DNA of 64,000 nt, taken from the NCBI RefSeq assembly GCF_009362845.1, contig NZ_WHNW01000004.1, positions 228,658 to 292,657 on the forward strand, given 5' to 3'. A program made the translations under genes and the position numbers. The notes below the pieces were generated by a model, which did no database searches, was not told the origin of the DNA, and saw only the letters and a list, made by a program, of their open reading frames with translations. This DNA comes from Ostreibacterium oceani (GTDB lineage Bacteria; Pseudomonadota; Gammaproteobacteria; Cardiobacteriales; Ostreibacteriaceae). Shown in pieces: positions 17,248-26,048 of the stretch (its first letter is position 1; the number at the start of each line of letters is the position of its first letter).

Positions 17248-18234
17248 ATGCTTTCGACACAATCAACGGGTATCGGCAGGACGACGTTGGGATTTGGTAG
17301 CTATGGCTATGAGCCCAAACTACGGCAAAGCGGTATTCTCGCGAGACCCACGGCGATTTTGCCGGGCAGTATGTCGACAAACATGCGGGGGTTTCAGGCC
17401 GTGGGCGCGCAGGTAGTCAATGCGCCGTCGATTGGTTTTGCCATGGGGATGAATTCATCGCTGCTTGAAAGCGCGAGTTCTGAGCAACTGTTTTGTAATG
17501 AGGAAGTCAACCCCGACAACAATGAATGCTACGGCATCTCCACGGTATCGGGATTACAACGCGCCGCCGCTCAGGGGCAAAAGATTTATCAAATCGACCA
17601 AAACAACCGTGAACAGTTGGCAAACATCCGCACCAGTGATGAGAATATGGCAAACGACATCCAAAAAGCGATTAACTCAGGTGGTTATGTCATCGTCCCT
17701 GAAAAAGCCGTCGATGGCGTAGGCCGCAGTGCAATTTACGTCTACATGACGCATAATGCACAAACAGGCAATCAAAGCTGGAAAATCAGCGGTGGGTTGA
17801 ATGGTGGTGATTTTCAACTAGACCAAGATTTAAATTTTTCTGTGCAAGGAGAGCAATTTCAACTTATATCATTGTTAGTGCCAGAAGAAGCTGAAGAACC
17901 AACTCGTGATGTGCTTGTGGAGATGTTGAAAGATGTTAAGCATATAGGGAAAATTCTTGTATTCTTGAATTATGCTCTGACCTTTCTTGATCTGGAGAAA
18001 AAATATGAAGCCCTCATTAGCGCAGGCTGTAGCAAAAAAACGGCATTAAAGAACGTTGCTTCGTACATGGGATGGACTATTATTATTTCATCACTCTTGA
18101 TCTTTGTAGGGCTAAGAGGAGGGAAGATAGGTGCCCTCATAGGGGCTTTCATCGGCGCGTTTGTTTCTCAACAAATTGTCAACGAGCTCTTATATCCTGA
18201 CGATTTGCGGCAATGCAGAAGAGAGGATGATTAA
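17248..18234 (+). CDS. Orphan toxin cassette 1 (pre-toxin module plus distinct tip)
   Basis: 328 codons. Residues 1-190 repeat the conserved module of the main protein (GFGSYGYEPKLRQSG to KISGGLNGG). The first ATG is an internal Met codon of the module, has no clear ribosome binding site, and the product lacks any signal peptide. The tip (about 190-328) is unrelated to the main tip: an acidic segment (LVPEEAEEPTRD), then hydrophobic helices and a glycine-rich stretch (GGKIGALIGAFIGAF) reminiscent of glycine-zipper membrane segments, ending DDLRQCRREDD. The next gene begins directly after its stop. Probably a silent cassette that needs recombination into the main gene to be exported; it may also be translated as a soluble fragment. 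Confidence 0.7.
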   Translation: MLSTQSTGIGRTTLGFGSYGYEPKLRQSGILARPTAILPGSMSTNMRGFQAVGAQVVNAPSIGFAMGMNSSLLESASSEQLFCNEEVNPDNNECYGISTVSGLQRAAAQGQKIYQIDQNNREQLANIRTSDENMANDIQKAINSGGYVIVPEKAVDGVGRSAIYVYMTHNAQTGNQSWKISGGLNGGDFQLDQDLNFSVQGEQFQLISLLVPEEAEEPTRDVLVEMLKDVKHIGKILVFLNYALTFLDLEKKYEALISAGCSKKTALKNVASYMGWTIIISSLLIFVGLRGGKIGALIGAFIGAFVSQQIVNELLYPDDLRQCRREDD

Positions 18235-18942
18235 ATGATTGAAAAAATAAATAAAAAAATATTCTATCAGGAAAATATTGCTGTGGGAAGTCTAACAAAT
18301 AGTCGAAAAAAAGATATGGTTATTTATTTAACACTACTCTATTCGGTATTGGTCATTCCGTATGCTTTGTTTTCATTAAAGCGCTATTTTGAATTAACAA
18401 TTAATACTCATTTAATAATGTTTTTATCGGTTACGCCCCTAGTGATAGCGTTAATCTATTCGCCAATCAGGAACTACACAATATTGAGAGATATTCACTG
18501 CCCTAATTGTAAAAATAGTATTGCTAAATTAAGAACAAAGAAAGTTGTTTCTCATTGCATCCAAAAGAATCAATGCCCACATTGTGAAACAGATATTTTC
18601 GTCAATGATATACTGGATGAACGTAAAAAACTAAATGGTGCCGATTTTCCTCCTCCGATTAAATCCTTTGTAGATGATGTAATTGCTGTTTTAATATTAC
18701 TAAGCGTCCCTACATTGCTCTGGTATTTAGGCAACAAAATAGATTATGATGGCTACTACTTCAACGATATTAAAATCTTAATAGTATTTTCATCTATGTT
18801 GGCATGGTTTTATTTTAGTAGTCAAAAACTGCTTTCCAAACACATTTGTCCTCATTGTGGCGGTTCTTTATTTAGTATGTTTATTAGGCAAACACAGCAA
18901 ACAAAAAACTGTGCTTTATGCGGAATAAGAATCATCAAGTGA
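18235..18942 (+). CDS. Zinc-ribbon membrane protein, candidate immunity protein of cassette 1
   Basis: 235 residues starting at the ATG directly adjoining the cassette 1 stop, with GAGAGGA upstream. There are about four membrane segments: a pair near residues 25-75 (VIYLTLLYSVLVIPY and following) and a pair near 145-195. Two CxxC-CxxC ribbons alternate with them: CPNCKNS with CPHCETD, and CPHCGGS with CALCGIR near the C-terminus. I recognise no named family. Position and membrane nature suggest it neutralises the hydrophobic tip of cassette 1 (inference). Confidence 0.65.
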   Translation: MIEKINKKIFYQENIAVGSLTNSRKKDMVIYLTLLYSVLVIPYALFSLKRYFELTINTHLIMFLSVTPLVIALIYSPIRNYTILRDIHCPNCKNSIAKLRTKKVVSHCIQKNQCPHCETDIFVNDILDERKKLNGADFPPPIKSFVDDVIAVLILLSVPTLLWYLGNKIDYDGYYFNDIKILIVFSSMLAWFYFSSQKLLSKHICPHCGGSLFSMFIRQTQQTKNCALCGIRIIK

Positions 18943-18982
18943 GTCTGAGTTTGTTTTTTAGTCAATTAGCCCAATACCATCC

Positions 18983-19864
18983 ACACAATCAACGGGTATT
19001 GGTAGAAATACACTGGGCTTTGGTAGTTATGGCTATGAACCCAAACTACGGCAAAGCGGTATTCTCGCAAGACCCACGGGGATTTTGCCGGGCAGCATGG
19101 CAACGAATATGCGCGTATTCTCTAGTGAGGGTTATCGCAATGTTAACGCCCCTTCGCTTAGCTTTGCGATGGGCATGAATACATCCCTACTTGAAAGCGC
19201 GATTTCTGAACAACTCTTTTGTAATGAGGAAGTCAACCCCGACAACGAAGAATGCTACGGCATCTCCACGGTATCGGGCTTGCAACGCGCCGCCGCTCAG
19301 GGACAAAAGATTTATCAAATCGACAAAAACAACCGTGACCAACTGGCTAACGTGCGTATGAGCGACGAAAATATGGCAGACGACATCAACAGAGCGATTA
19401 ACTCAGGCGGGTATGTGATTGTGCCTGAAAAAGCCGTTGATGGCGTGGGTCGTGATGCCATTTACGTCTACATGACGTATAATGGACAAACAGGTAATCA
19501 AAGCTGGAAAATCAGCGGCGGGCTGAATGGAGCGATATTCACCATAATAAGTTACATATTTTTGGGGATTTCTCTGCTTGCCCTTGCTATGTCAGCCCCA
19601 GTAATAGCTTTTGTTGCAGGTTTCGCATCCCTGCTATTCGGCGTTTTAGCATTTCTTGAAGATTTACCTTGTCAGATACCTAGTCTCACAGACTTAGCAA
19701 TAGGCATAACTATCGGTGTAGGTGTTATTGGGCTATTTGCGACCTCTGCCGTGGCGGTTGCTTTATTTGCAATAGGCTCAATTCTGCTCTCTCTTTTCTT
19801 TGAAAATATTGGTAAAGCAGTGTGCAATACAATAGAAGCAATAAGAAATAATCGGAGGCTATAA
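18983..19864 (+). pseudogene. Orphan toxin cassette 2 (no start codon at its 5' edge)
   Basis: The conserved module is readable in frame from 18983 (TQSTGIGR, GFGSYGYEPKLRQSGI) to about 19531 but has no ATG before 19097, which is internal, and an in-frame stop (TAG near 18956) lies just upstream. The tip (about 110 codons to 19864) is distinct from the others: almost entirely hydrophobic, with repeated Gly/Ala-rich segments (LALAMSAPVIAFVAGFASLL, ITIGVGVIGLFATSAVAVAL), ending IEAIRNNRRL. A silent cassette is the simplest reading. The candidate immunity gene starts at the very next base. Confidence 0.7.
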
Positions 19865-20185
19865 ATGTGCTTCAAATGTCCGTCATGTGAAAAAAAACAA
19901 CTATTTTTCAAAAGTTATCTAGAAAAAAAAGGATTTTTTAGACGAAAAAGAACATATGTTTGTAAATATTGCCAAGCAAACCTTAAATTACAGAAAAGAC
20001 CGCTCAAAATTCGTTCTATTATCATATTGATATGGCTAATTTTTTATTTTATACTATGGTTTTTCTTCAGGTATTACTTCTCAAGTGAAGCAACTGTCTA
20101 TTTTTTGCTTACTTTTGGGATGCTTGCCTTTGCTTTTTTAATCTGTTTAGTACATGAAATGGTGCTAATTAAAGAAAGTGATTAG
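19865..20185 (+). CDS. Zinc-ribbon two-helix membrane protein, candidate immunity protein of cassette 2
   Basis: 106 residues. The N-terminus MCFKCPSCEKKQ with a later CKYC forms a CxxC-CxxC zinc-ribbon-like element (about 3-38), followed by a basic stretch and two membrane helices (IIILIWLIFYFILWFFF; TVYFLLTFGMLAFAFLICL). The ATG immediately follows the TAA of cassette 2. The ribbon-plus-membrane plan resembles the larger protein at 18235, which suggests a shared family of immunity-like proteins. Function is inferred. Confidence 0.65.
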   Translation: MCFKCPSCEKKQLFFKSYLEKKGFFRRKRTYVCKYCQANLKLQKRPLKIRSIIILIWLIFYFILWFFFRYYFSSEATVYFLLTFGMLAFAFLICLVHEMVLIKESD

Positions 20186-20212
20186 CGTAAGCATATTTAG
20201 ATAGTATTTTTA

Positions 20213-21181
20213 ACACAATTAACAGGTATCGGTAGGGCGACGTTGGGCTTTGGTAGTTATGGCTATGAGCCTAAACTACGGCAAAGCGGTGTTCTCGCGA
20301 GACCCACGGGGATTTTACCGGGCAGTATGGCGACGAATATGCGGGGCTTTCAGACCGTGGGGGCGCAAACGGCCAACGCGCCATCGATTGGCTTTGCGAT
20401 GGGCATGAATTCATCGCTGCTTGAAAGCGCGATTTCTGAGCAACTGTTTTGTAATGAGGAAGTCAACCCCGACAACAATGAATGCTATGGCATCTCCACG
20501 GTATCGGGATTACAACGCGCCGCCGCGCAGGGGCAAAAGATTTATCAAATTGATAAAAACAACCGTGACCAATTGGCAAACATCCGCACCAGTGATGAGA
20601 ATATGGCAAACGACATACAAAAAGCGATTAACTCAGGCGGTTATGTCATTGTCCCTGAAAAAGCCGTTGATGGCGTAGGCCGTAATGCAATTTACGTATA
20701 CATGACATATAATGACCAAACAGGCAATCAAAGCTGGAAAATCAGCGGCGGACTGAATGGGGCAATTGCTAAGATACTCGGCGTAATTAGTGATTTAGCC
20801 ACTTTATACACAAGCCTAATTGATGGAGATGTTGACATCATTGATTTGTTAGAAAAGCCGAAGGTAAAGAAGATATTTCAAAGCCTTGGAAGAGCTTTAA
20901 CCATGTTTGGCATTATGATTGACTTTTTAGAACTACTCGATCAATGTGGACCTATTATTGCCTCCTTGATTGCTGGTTGGTTAGCAACAGTAGGATTTTT
21001 AATGACGCAGTTTTCGCTTTTCTTGCTAGGAGGGTTTGTGGGCGTTATGGCCGCGATACTTGCCATGGTGATGATTAGTGCTTTTGTTATTCCAATGATA
21101 CTTAATGAGTTTAGGGAATTGGCATCAGGTTTATTGTGCTCAGCTTCACGTCAAACAAGAAGAAATAAATTTTATGCTTGA
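20213..21181 (+). pseudogene. Orphan toxin cassette 3 (no ATG at its 5' edge)
   Basis: Module copy in frame from 20213 (TQLTGIGR, or with a TTG at 20243) to about 20762, without signal peptide or ATG start; an in-frame TAG lies just upstream. The tip (to 21181) is related to the main tip: both have a LxKALxxFGIxxDFxEL pattern, a Cys-Gly pair, long hydrophobic helices and a closing IPMxLNE motif. It is very similar to the tip of cassette 4, sharing long identical DNA stretches in the hydrophobic part and at the end, with clustered differences between them. Probably silent; the overlapping downstream gene is its immunity candidate. Confidence 0.7.
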
Positions 21182-21497
21182 TAAGGAAAAAATAAAGTCA
21201 AATTCATTTAGTACATTATTTATTGTTTCGATTAATGTTATATTGTTTCAGGGAAGCGCGATTATGTTTATGTTTGATCATAGGTTTAATCTGTCTATTT
21301 TTGAATCTGCATTAGCTTTTTTACTATCTGTAACTTTTCACTATGCATATGCAAAAACAAAGCATTATATAGAAGATTGTAAAGTGAGCGACTATCATGA
21401 CTTTCTAAAATCACAAACTGTTATGGCAGGTTTTTTCTTTATCTACTGTTTGACATTCTTGGTTATTATATACATTTTAAGAAACTGGATTAATTAA
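21174..21497 (+). CDS. Small membrane protein, candidate immunity protein of cassette 3
   Basis: 107 residues from the ATG at 21174, which overlaps the cassette 3 stop by 8 bp. Three hydrophobic segments are visible (LFIVSINVILFQGSAIMFM; IFESALAFLLSVTFHYAY; GFFFIYCLTFLVIIYIL). It is clearly related to the protein at 22308 (shared LFQGSAIM, FHYAYAKTK, IIYILRNWI) but differs in the loop between the second and third segments. Paired co-variation with the tips suggests specific neutralisation (inference). Confidence 0.65.
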   Translation: MLDKEKIKSNSFSTLFIVSINVILFQGSAIMFMFDHRFNLSIFESALAFLLSVTFHYAYAKTKHYIEDCKVSDYHDFLKSQTVMAGFFFIYCLTFLVIIYILRNWIN

Positions 21498-21519
21498 AAA
21501 ATCCTAATTCGCAAGCCAC

Positions 21520-22315
21520 ATGAGCGACGAAAACATGGCAGACGACATCCCTACTTGAAAGCGCGATTTCTGAACAACTCTTTTGTAATGAAGAGGTCAA
21601 TCCCGACAACAATGAATGCTACGGCATCTCCACGGTATCGGGATTACAACGCGCCGCCGCACAAGGGCAAAAGATTTATCAAATTGACAAAAACAACCGT
21701 GACCAACTGGCTAACGTGCGTACTAGCGGCGAAGATATGGCAGCTGATATGCTAAAGGCGATTAATTCAGGCGGTTATGTGATTGTCCCTGAAAAAGCCG
21801 TTGATGGCGTGGGTCGCAGTGCAATTTATGTATACATGACGTATAATGCGCAAACAGGTAGCCAAGCATGGAAAATCAGCGGCGGATTGAATGGGGCAGT
21901 TGCTAAAATACTCTGCGTAATTAGTGATTTAGCTAGTTTATACACAAGCCTAATTGATGGAAATGTTGACATCATTGATTTGTTAGAAAAGCCGAAGGTA
22001 AAAAAGATATTTGATCGCCTCGGAAAGGCGTTAGCTATATTTGGTGTTATGGTTGATTTTTTAGATTTATTGGAACAATGCGGGCCGATTTTAGCCGTGA
22101 GCATTGCTGGTTGGCTGGCATCCATTAGCTTTCTAATGACACAGTTTTCGCTTTTCTTGCTAGGAGGGTTTGTGGGCGTTATGGCCGCGATACTTGCCAT
22201 GGTGATGATTAGTGCTTTTATTATTCCAATGGTGCTCAATGAATTGAAAAAATTTGCTTCTGGTTTATTGTGCTCAGCTTCACGTCAAACAAGAAGAAAT
22301 AAATTTTATGCTTGA
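21520..22315 (+). pseudogene. Orphan toxin cassette 4 with rearranged 5' end
   Basis: The first 30 nt (21520-21549) are identical to 16393-16422 of the main gene (codons for MSDENMADDI). They are joined at a shared ACATC to an earlier part of the module (TCCCTACTTGAAAGCGCG, as at 19184). The join is out of frame, so the ATG at 21520 runs into a stop after 12 codons. In the module frame there is no ATG, GTG or TTG before the GTG at 21716. The tip, related to those of cassette 3 and the main gene, runs to 22315. Therefore not expressible as it stands. Confidence 0.75.
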
Positions 22316-22637
22316 TAAATTTAAAGAAAAAATACAAGCAATTTCATTTGGTGCACTGTTTACTTTTTCGCTTATTACTTTTTTATTTCAGGGAAGTGCG
22401 ATTATGATCATGCTTGACCCTGCTAAAAATTATTCTATTTTTGAATCTACACTAATTTTTGCGCTATCGGTGCTTTTTCATTATGCATACGCAAAAACAA
22501 AGTATTATAATGTGGAGTATGAAGTTAGTGATGGTCGAGACTGGCGGATTCCAACAGGCGTTATGCTGGGCTTTTTCTCCACTTACTGCCTAACATTGTT
22601 GATTATTATTTACATTCTGAGAAATTGGATTTATTGA
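22308..22637 (+). CDS. Small membrane protein, candidate immunity protein of cassette 4
   Basis: 109 residues from the ATG at 22308, overlapping the cassette 4 stop by 8 bp exactly as in cassette 3. Three hydrophobic segments; roughly half of the residues match the protein at 21174, with the loop EYEVSDGRDWRIPTG the most different part. It remains intact although its toxin cassette has no start, as expected if immunity is kept under selection (inference). Confidence 0.65.
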   Translation: MLDKFKEKIQAISFGALFTFSLITFLFQGSAIMIMLDPAKNYSIFESTLIFALSVLFHYAYAKTKYYNVEYEVSDGRDWRIPTGVMLGFFSTYCLTLLIIIYILRNWIY

Positions 22638-22660
22638 ATATAGTTAATTGTTCTACTCTA

Positions 22661-22837
22661 CAGCTCGCGAGCCTCACCCGTGATGATGTTTTGGGGGATT
22701 TGGTATATACTGGTGGTTTAGGGTATTTTGCGCAACTTCACAGCATGGATAGAATGCTTTCGACACAATCAACCGATATCGGTAGGATGACGTTGGGCTT
22801 TGGTAGCTATGGCTATGAGCCCAAACTACGGCAAAGC
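22661..22837 (+). pseudogene. 5' remnant of a sixth module copy
   Basis: Encodes LTRDDVLGDLVYTGGLGYFA and continues to GFGSYGYEPKLRQS, then stops at TAA within the next codons. It matches main-gene positions about 15908-16087 and thus extends further 5' than the other copies, but has neither tip nor immunity gene. It marks the right end of the array. Confidence 0.75.
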
Positions 22838-22882
22838 CCCTAAAGCTGCAAAGTCCATAAAATCCACAACGCCCTGATTATT

Positions 22883-23719
22883 TTATTGATTAATCGTGTT
22901 TAGGTAGTCGATGGCGGCTGGGTAGCCTTGGGTGGCTGCCGCATTCACCCATTTTAGCCCGTGCTCAACGTCTCTTTCGGTGCCTTGACCATCAATGTGC
23001 GCCATGCCGACGGCGAATATCGCCGGGACAAATCCCCGATCAGCGGCGGCGCGGTATAGCTTTAACGCGGCAGTTTTGTTTTGTAAAATGCCACCTAAGC
23101 CACGGGCATGCATTGCACCAAGGTTATACAGTGCTTCGCTATGGCCTTGTTCGGCGGCGCGAGTGAACCAGTTGCGTGCGATTTCGTAATCTTGTTCGAT
23201 GCCTTGGCCGTGGTAACGGGCAATGCCCATGTTAAACTGGGCAGGGGCGTATCCTGCTGCTGCGGCTTCTTGGTACCATTGGGTTGCTGTTTGCAAGTTT
23301 TTTTCAACGCCAAGTCCATTGGCATAAAGGCTGCCTAAGCGATTCATGGCGGGCACGAACTCGCCTTCGACGGCGCGTTGGTACCACGTAAACGCGAGGT
23401 CGACATCTTTTTCAACGCCGTGACCATTAAAATACATGGTGCCCAGATTATACATGGCGCGGGCATCGCCTTGGTCGGCTGCTTTGCTAAACCATTCGTG
23501 GGCTTTGGTGTAATTTTGTTCTACGCTGTCGCCTTGGTAATACTTTAGTCCTAATTGCGTTTGTGCATTGATGTCGGCTGCGCCAGCGATAACGGCAGGT
23601 GCATGGTTTGTCGTCGTTGTTGTGGTTGATTGCGCCCATGATAGGCTAGAGACGCTAAGTAAGCTAAGTGGCAGCGACATGCAAAGAGTGATGTTTTTCA
23701 ACGTGTGCTTAATAATCAT
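22883..23719 (-). CDS. Exported Sel1-repeat protein
   Basis: 278 residues. A signal peptide (cleavage likely after SSLSWA) precedes six Sel1-like tetratricopeptide repeats (for example GLKYYQGDSVEQNYTKAHEW, LGTMYFNGHGVEKD, LGSLYANGLGVEKN). Such repeats form right-handed superhelices that bind proteins, often in envelope processes. The specific partner is unknown. It is convergent with the toxin-like array and divergent from typA. An 11-bp inverted repeat lies in the shared upstream region. Confidence 0.88.
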   Translation of the reverse strand: MIIKHTLKNITLCMSLPLSLLSVSSLSWAQSTTTTTTNHAPAVIAGAADINAQTQLGLKYYQGDSVEQNYTKAHEWFSKAADQGDARAMYNLGTMYFNGHGVEKDVDLAFTWYQRAVEGEFVPAMNRLGSLYANGLGVEKNLQTATQWYQEAAAAGYAPAQFNMGIARYHGQGIEQDYEIARNWFTRAAEQGHSEALYNLGAMHARGLGGILQNKTAALKLYRAAADRGFVPAIFAVGMAHIDGQGTERDVEHGLKWVNAAATQGYPAAIDYLNTINQ

Positions 23720-23819
23720 GATGAATCCTAAAGTATGCAGTAAGATGTCTATTATAAATCAGCTAGTGGTGATTTGTTCATTTATGACAATTTAGTAACG
23801 TTGGGCTGGTCAGGCGATG

Positions 23820-23850
23820 CTGTTTTATCGTTGTTGCCCCGATAAAACAG
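23820..23850. promoter_or_regulatory. Perfect 11-bp inverted repeat between sel1 gene and typA
   Basis: CTGTTTTATCG (23820-23830) and CGATAAAACAG (23840-23850) are exact reverse complements with a 9-nt centre. It lies between two divergent genes, where a terminator would serve neither, so an operator is as likely as a structural remnant. The regulator is unknown. A TATAAT at 23901-23906, 30 nt before typA, is the probable -10 of typA. Confidence 0.5.
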
Positions 23851-23936
23851 AATGAAACACAATAAGAAACAATAAAACAAGCGCAAAATAGGTTTTCCTG
23901 TATAATAACTTCCTTTTTTGATACAGATAAAAACTC

Positions 23937-25754
23937 ATGCGCGAAAATTTACGAAATATTGCTATTATTGCCCACGTCGACCACGGTAAAACAACCTTGG
24001 TAGACGAACTCTTTACCCAATCAGGTTCGCTAGATGCGCGAGCAAAACTCGGCGAACGCGCGATGGATTCGGGTGATTTGGAAAAAGAGCGCGGCATTAC
24101 CATCACGGCAAAAAACACAGCCATTCATTACAATGGCTATCATATTAATATCGTTGATACGCCAGGCCATGCAGATTTCGGTGGAGAAGTCGAGCGCGTA
24201 CTGTCAATGGTTGATTCGGTGCTGTTGTTGGTTGATGCGGTTGATGGGCCAATGCCGCAAACCCGATTTGTCACGCAAAAGGCCTTTGCGTTGGGGTTAA
24301 AGCCCATTGTTATCGTGAACAAAATTGACCGCGATGGCGCGCGTCCTGATTGGGTGATTAACGAAATATTTGATTTATTTGACAAGCTGGGCGCGACCGA
24401 TGAGCAGCTAGATTTTCCGATTATTTATGCGTCAGCCGTAAACGGTTATGCGGGGCTAGAAGATACTGTCAATAGCGGTGATATGACCCCGATATTTGAT
24501 GCCATCATTAACAAAGTCCCCGCGCCCGACACCGATGTTGACGGGCCGTTTCAAATGCGTGTTAGTTCGTTAGGCTATGATAATTTTAAAGGCGTTATCG
24601 GTATTGGTCGCGTTAACCGTGGCAAAATTAAATCGAATACACCCATTACACTAATCGATGGTGACGGTAAAAAACGACAAGGCCGCATTTTGCAGATATT
24701 TACCTTTTTAGGGCTAGAAAAAGTCGAAACCGATAGCGCACAAGCAGGTGATATCGTCGCGATTACAGGCGTTGATGATTTAAATATCTCTGATACGTTA
24801 TGTGACCCGCAGTGCGTAGAGTCAATGCCTGTGTTGACAGTGGATGAACCCACCATGAGCATGATGTTTCAAGTTAATACGTCACCGTTTGCGGGTAAGG
24901 AAGGCAAATACGTGACCTCTCGCCAAATTCGTGAGCGCTTGGACCGAGAATTACTACATAACGTAGCACTGCGTGTAGAAGACACAGCAGACCCAGATAA
25001 ATTTCGCGTCTCTGGACGTGGCGAGTTGCATCTGTCGGTGCTTATCGAGACCATGCGCCGCGAGGGGTTTGAATTAGCGGTTGCAAGACCTGAAGTCATT
25101 ATGCGTGAAATCGATGGCGAGATGCAAGAACCATACGAATTCGTGACGCTAGACGTTGAAGAGTCTAACCAAGGTGCAGTCATGGAGCAAATGGGGTTGC
25201 GCAAAGGGGATTTGCAAAACATGATTAGCGATGGCAAAGGTCGTGTTCGCTTAGAGTATATTATTCCAACGCGCGGACTGATTGGCTATCAAACCGAGTT
25301 TTTGACAACCACGTCAGGCACGGGGATTAAAAACCAAGTATTCGAACACTACGGACCTACAAAAGGCGCAGGACTACGTAGTCGAATCAATGGGGTGTTG
25401 GTGTCGATGGTGCAGGGTAAAGTGTTAGGGTATGCGCTATTTAATTTGCAAGAGCGTGGTCGCATGATTGTCAGCCCTGGTGACGAAGTTTACGAAGGCC
25501 AAATCGTCGGTATTCATAACAGAGACAATGATTTAGTGGTAAATCCGCTAAAAGCCAAACAGCTGACGAATGTTCGTGCTTCAGGCTCGGATGATAATAT
25601 TATTCTGACGCCGCCGATTAAAATGACACTAGAGCAAGCGTTAGAATTTATCCAAGATGATGAGTTGGTCGAAGTGACACCTGAGAGCATTCGTGTACGC
25701 AAAAAATTCCTCAAAGAAAACGAGCGTAAACGCGATTCGCGCAGCAAAGGCTAG
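23937..25754 (+). CDS. typA: Ribosome-associated GTPase TypA/BipA
   Basis: Translational GTPase of the EF-G/LepA class that binds ribosomes and aids 50S assembly and growth under stress or cold. The 605 residues include G1 AHVDHGKT, switch II region [11 protein letters not shown] and G4 NKIDR, then the domain II beta-barrel, two alpha/beta domains, and the TypA-specific C-terminal domain. Length is typical. It ends in a strong hairpin terminator. Confidence 0.97.
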   Translation: MRENLRNIAIIAHVDHGKTTLVDELFTQSGSLDARAKLGERAMDSGDLEKERGITITAKNTAIHYNGYHINIVDTPGHADFGGEVERVLSMVDSVLLLVDAVDGPMPQTRFVTQKAFALGLKPIVIVNKIDRDGARPDWVINEIFDLFDKLGATDEQLDFPIIYASAVNGYAGLEDTVNSGDMTPIFDAIINKVPAPDTDVDGPFQMRVSSLGYDNFKGVIGIGRVNRGKIKSNTPITLIDGDGKKRQGRILQIFTFLGLEKVETDSAQAGDIVAITGVDDLNISDTLCDPQCVESMPVLTVDEPTMSMMFQVNTSPFAGKEGKYVTSRQIRERLDRELLHNVALRVEDTADPDKFRVSGRGELHLSVLIETMRREGFELAVARPEVIMREIDGEMQEPYEFVTLDVEESNQGAVMEQMGLRKGDLQNMISDGKGRVRLEYIIPTRGLIGYQTEFLTTTSGTGIKNQVFEHYGPTKGAGLRSRINGVLVSMVQGKVLGYALFNLQERGRMIVSPGDEVYEGQIVGIHNRDNDLVVNPLKAKQLTNVRASGSDDNIILTPPIKMTLEQALEFIQDDELVEVTPESIRVRKKFLKENERKRDSRSKG

Positions 25755-25783
25755 GCAAGAGACAAAAAAACAATACCGTTAAT

Positions 25784-25848
25784 AAAAACACAACAACTGC
25801 GATGTACTTTGATGTCTTTTTTGATATCTTGGCGGTTGTTGTGTTTTT
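25784..25848 (+). terminator. Hairpin terminator after typA
   Basis: AAAAACACAACAACTGC (25784-25800) pairs with GCGGTTGTTGTGTTTTT (25832-25848), a 17-bp stem with one G-U pair in RNA, around a loop of about 31 nt. The right arm ends in a T-run. It lies 30 bp after the typA stop. Confidence 0.7.
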
Positions 25849-25865
25849 GTTTTGGCGCGTTTCTC

Positions 25866-25916
25866 TGATGACGCCTTACTGATGGCACTTTACTGATGAC
25901 GTTTTGCTGATGATAG
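25866..25916. repeat. 14-bp imperfect tandem repeat upstream of purL
   Basis: Units TGATGACGCCTTAC, TGATGGCACTTTAC, TGATGACGTTTTGC and the start of a fourth succeed each other with exact 14-bp period. It occupies part of the 294-bp gap between typA and purL. Confidence 0.8.
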
Positions 25917-25978
25917 CTTGGGTCGTCAGCACGTCATGCGCTCGCGAATTTGCAGGTCGTATTTTTGACTTTTTCACT

Positions 25979-26006
25979 GTGACAACCCTAGTGGTTATGT
26001 TAGAAT
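25979..26006 (+). promoter_or_regulatory. Candidate purL promoter
   Basis: GTGACA (25979-25984) and TAGAAT (26001-26006) with a 16-bp spacer, about 40 nt before the purL ATG. I see no convincing PurR-type palindrome here. Confidence 0.45.
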
Positions 26007-26048
26007 TGCGTTTTGAATCATCGAGGCGATGTTGTAAGTTACCCTGCC

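Noticed and set aside
18918..19178. Alternative frame of 86 codons at the start of cassette 2
   Set aside because: It is out of frame with the conserved module, whose reading frame is clear by comparison with four other copies.
7586..22837. Genomic island inserted at the tRNA genes
   Set aside because: The array follows tRNA-Cys, but I found no integrase and no repeat of a tRNA 3' end at the right side, so integration at the tRNA is unsupported.
25755..26048. Riboswitch or PurR operator upstream of purL
   Set aside because: The region holds a typA terminator and imperfect tandem repeats; no conserved purine-riboswitch core or PurR palindrome could be recognised.
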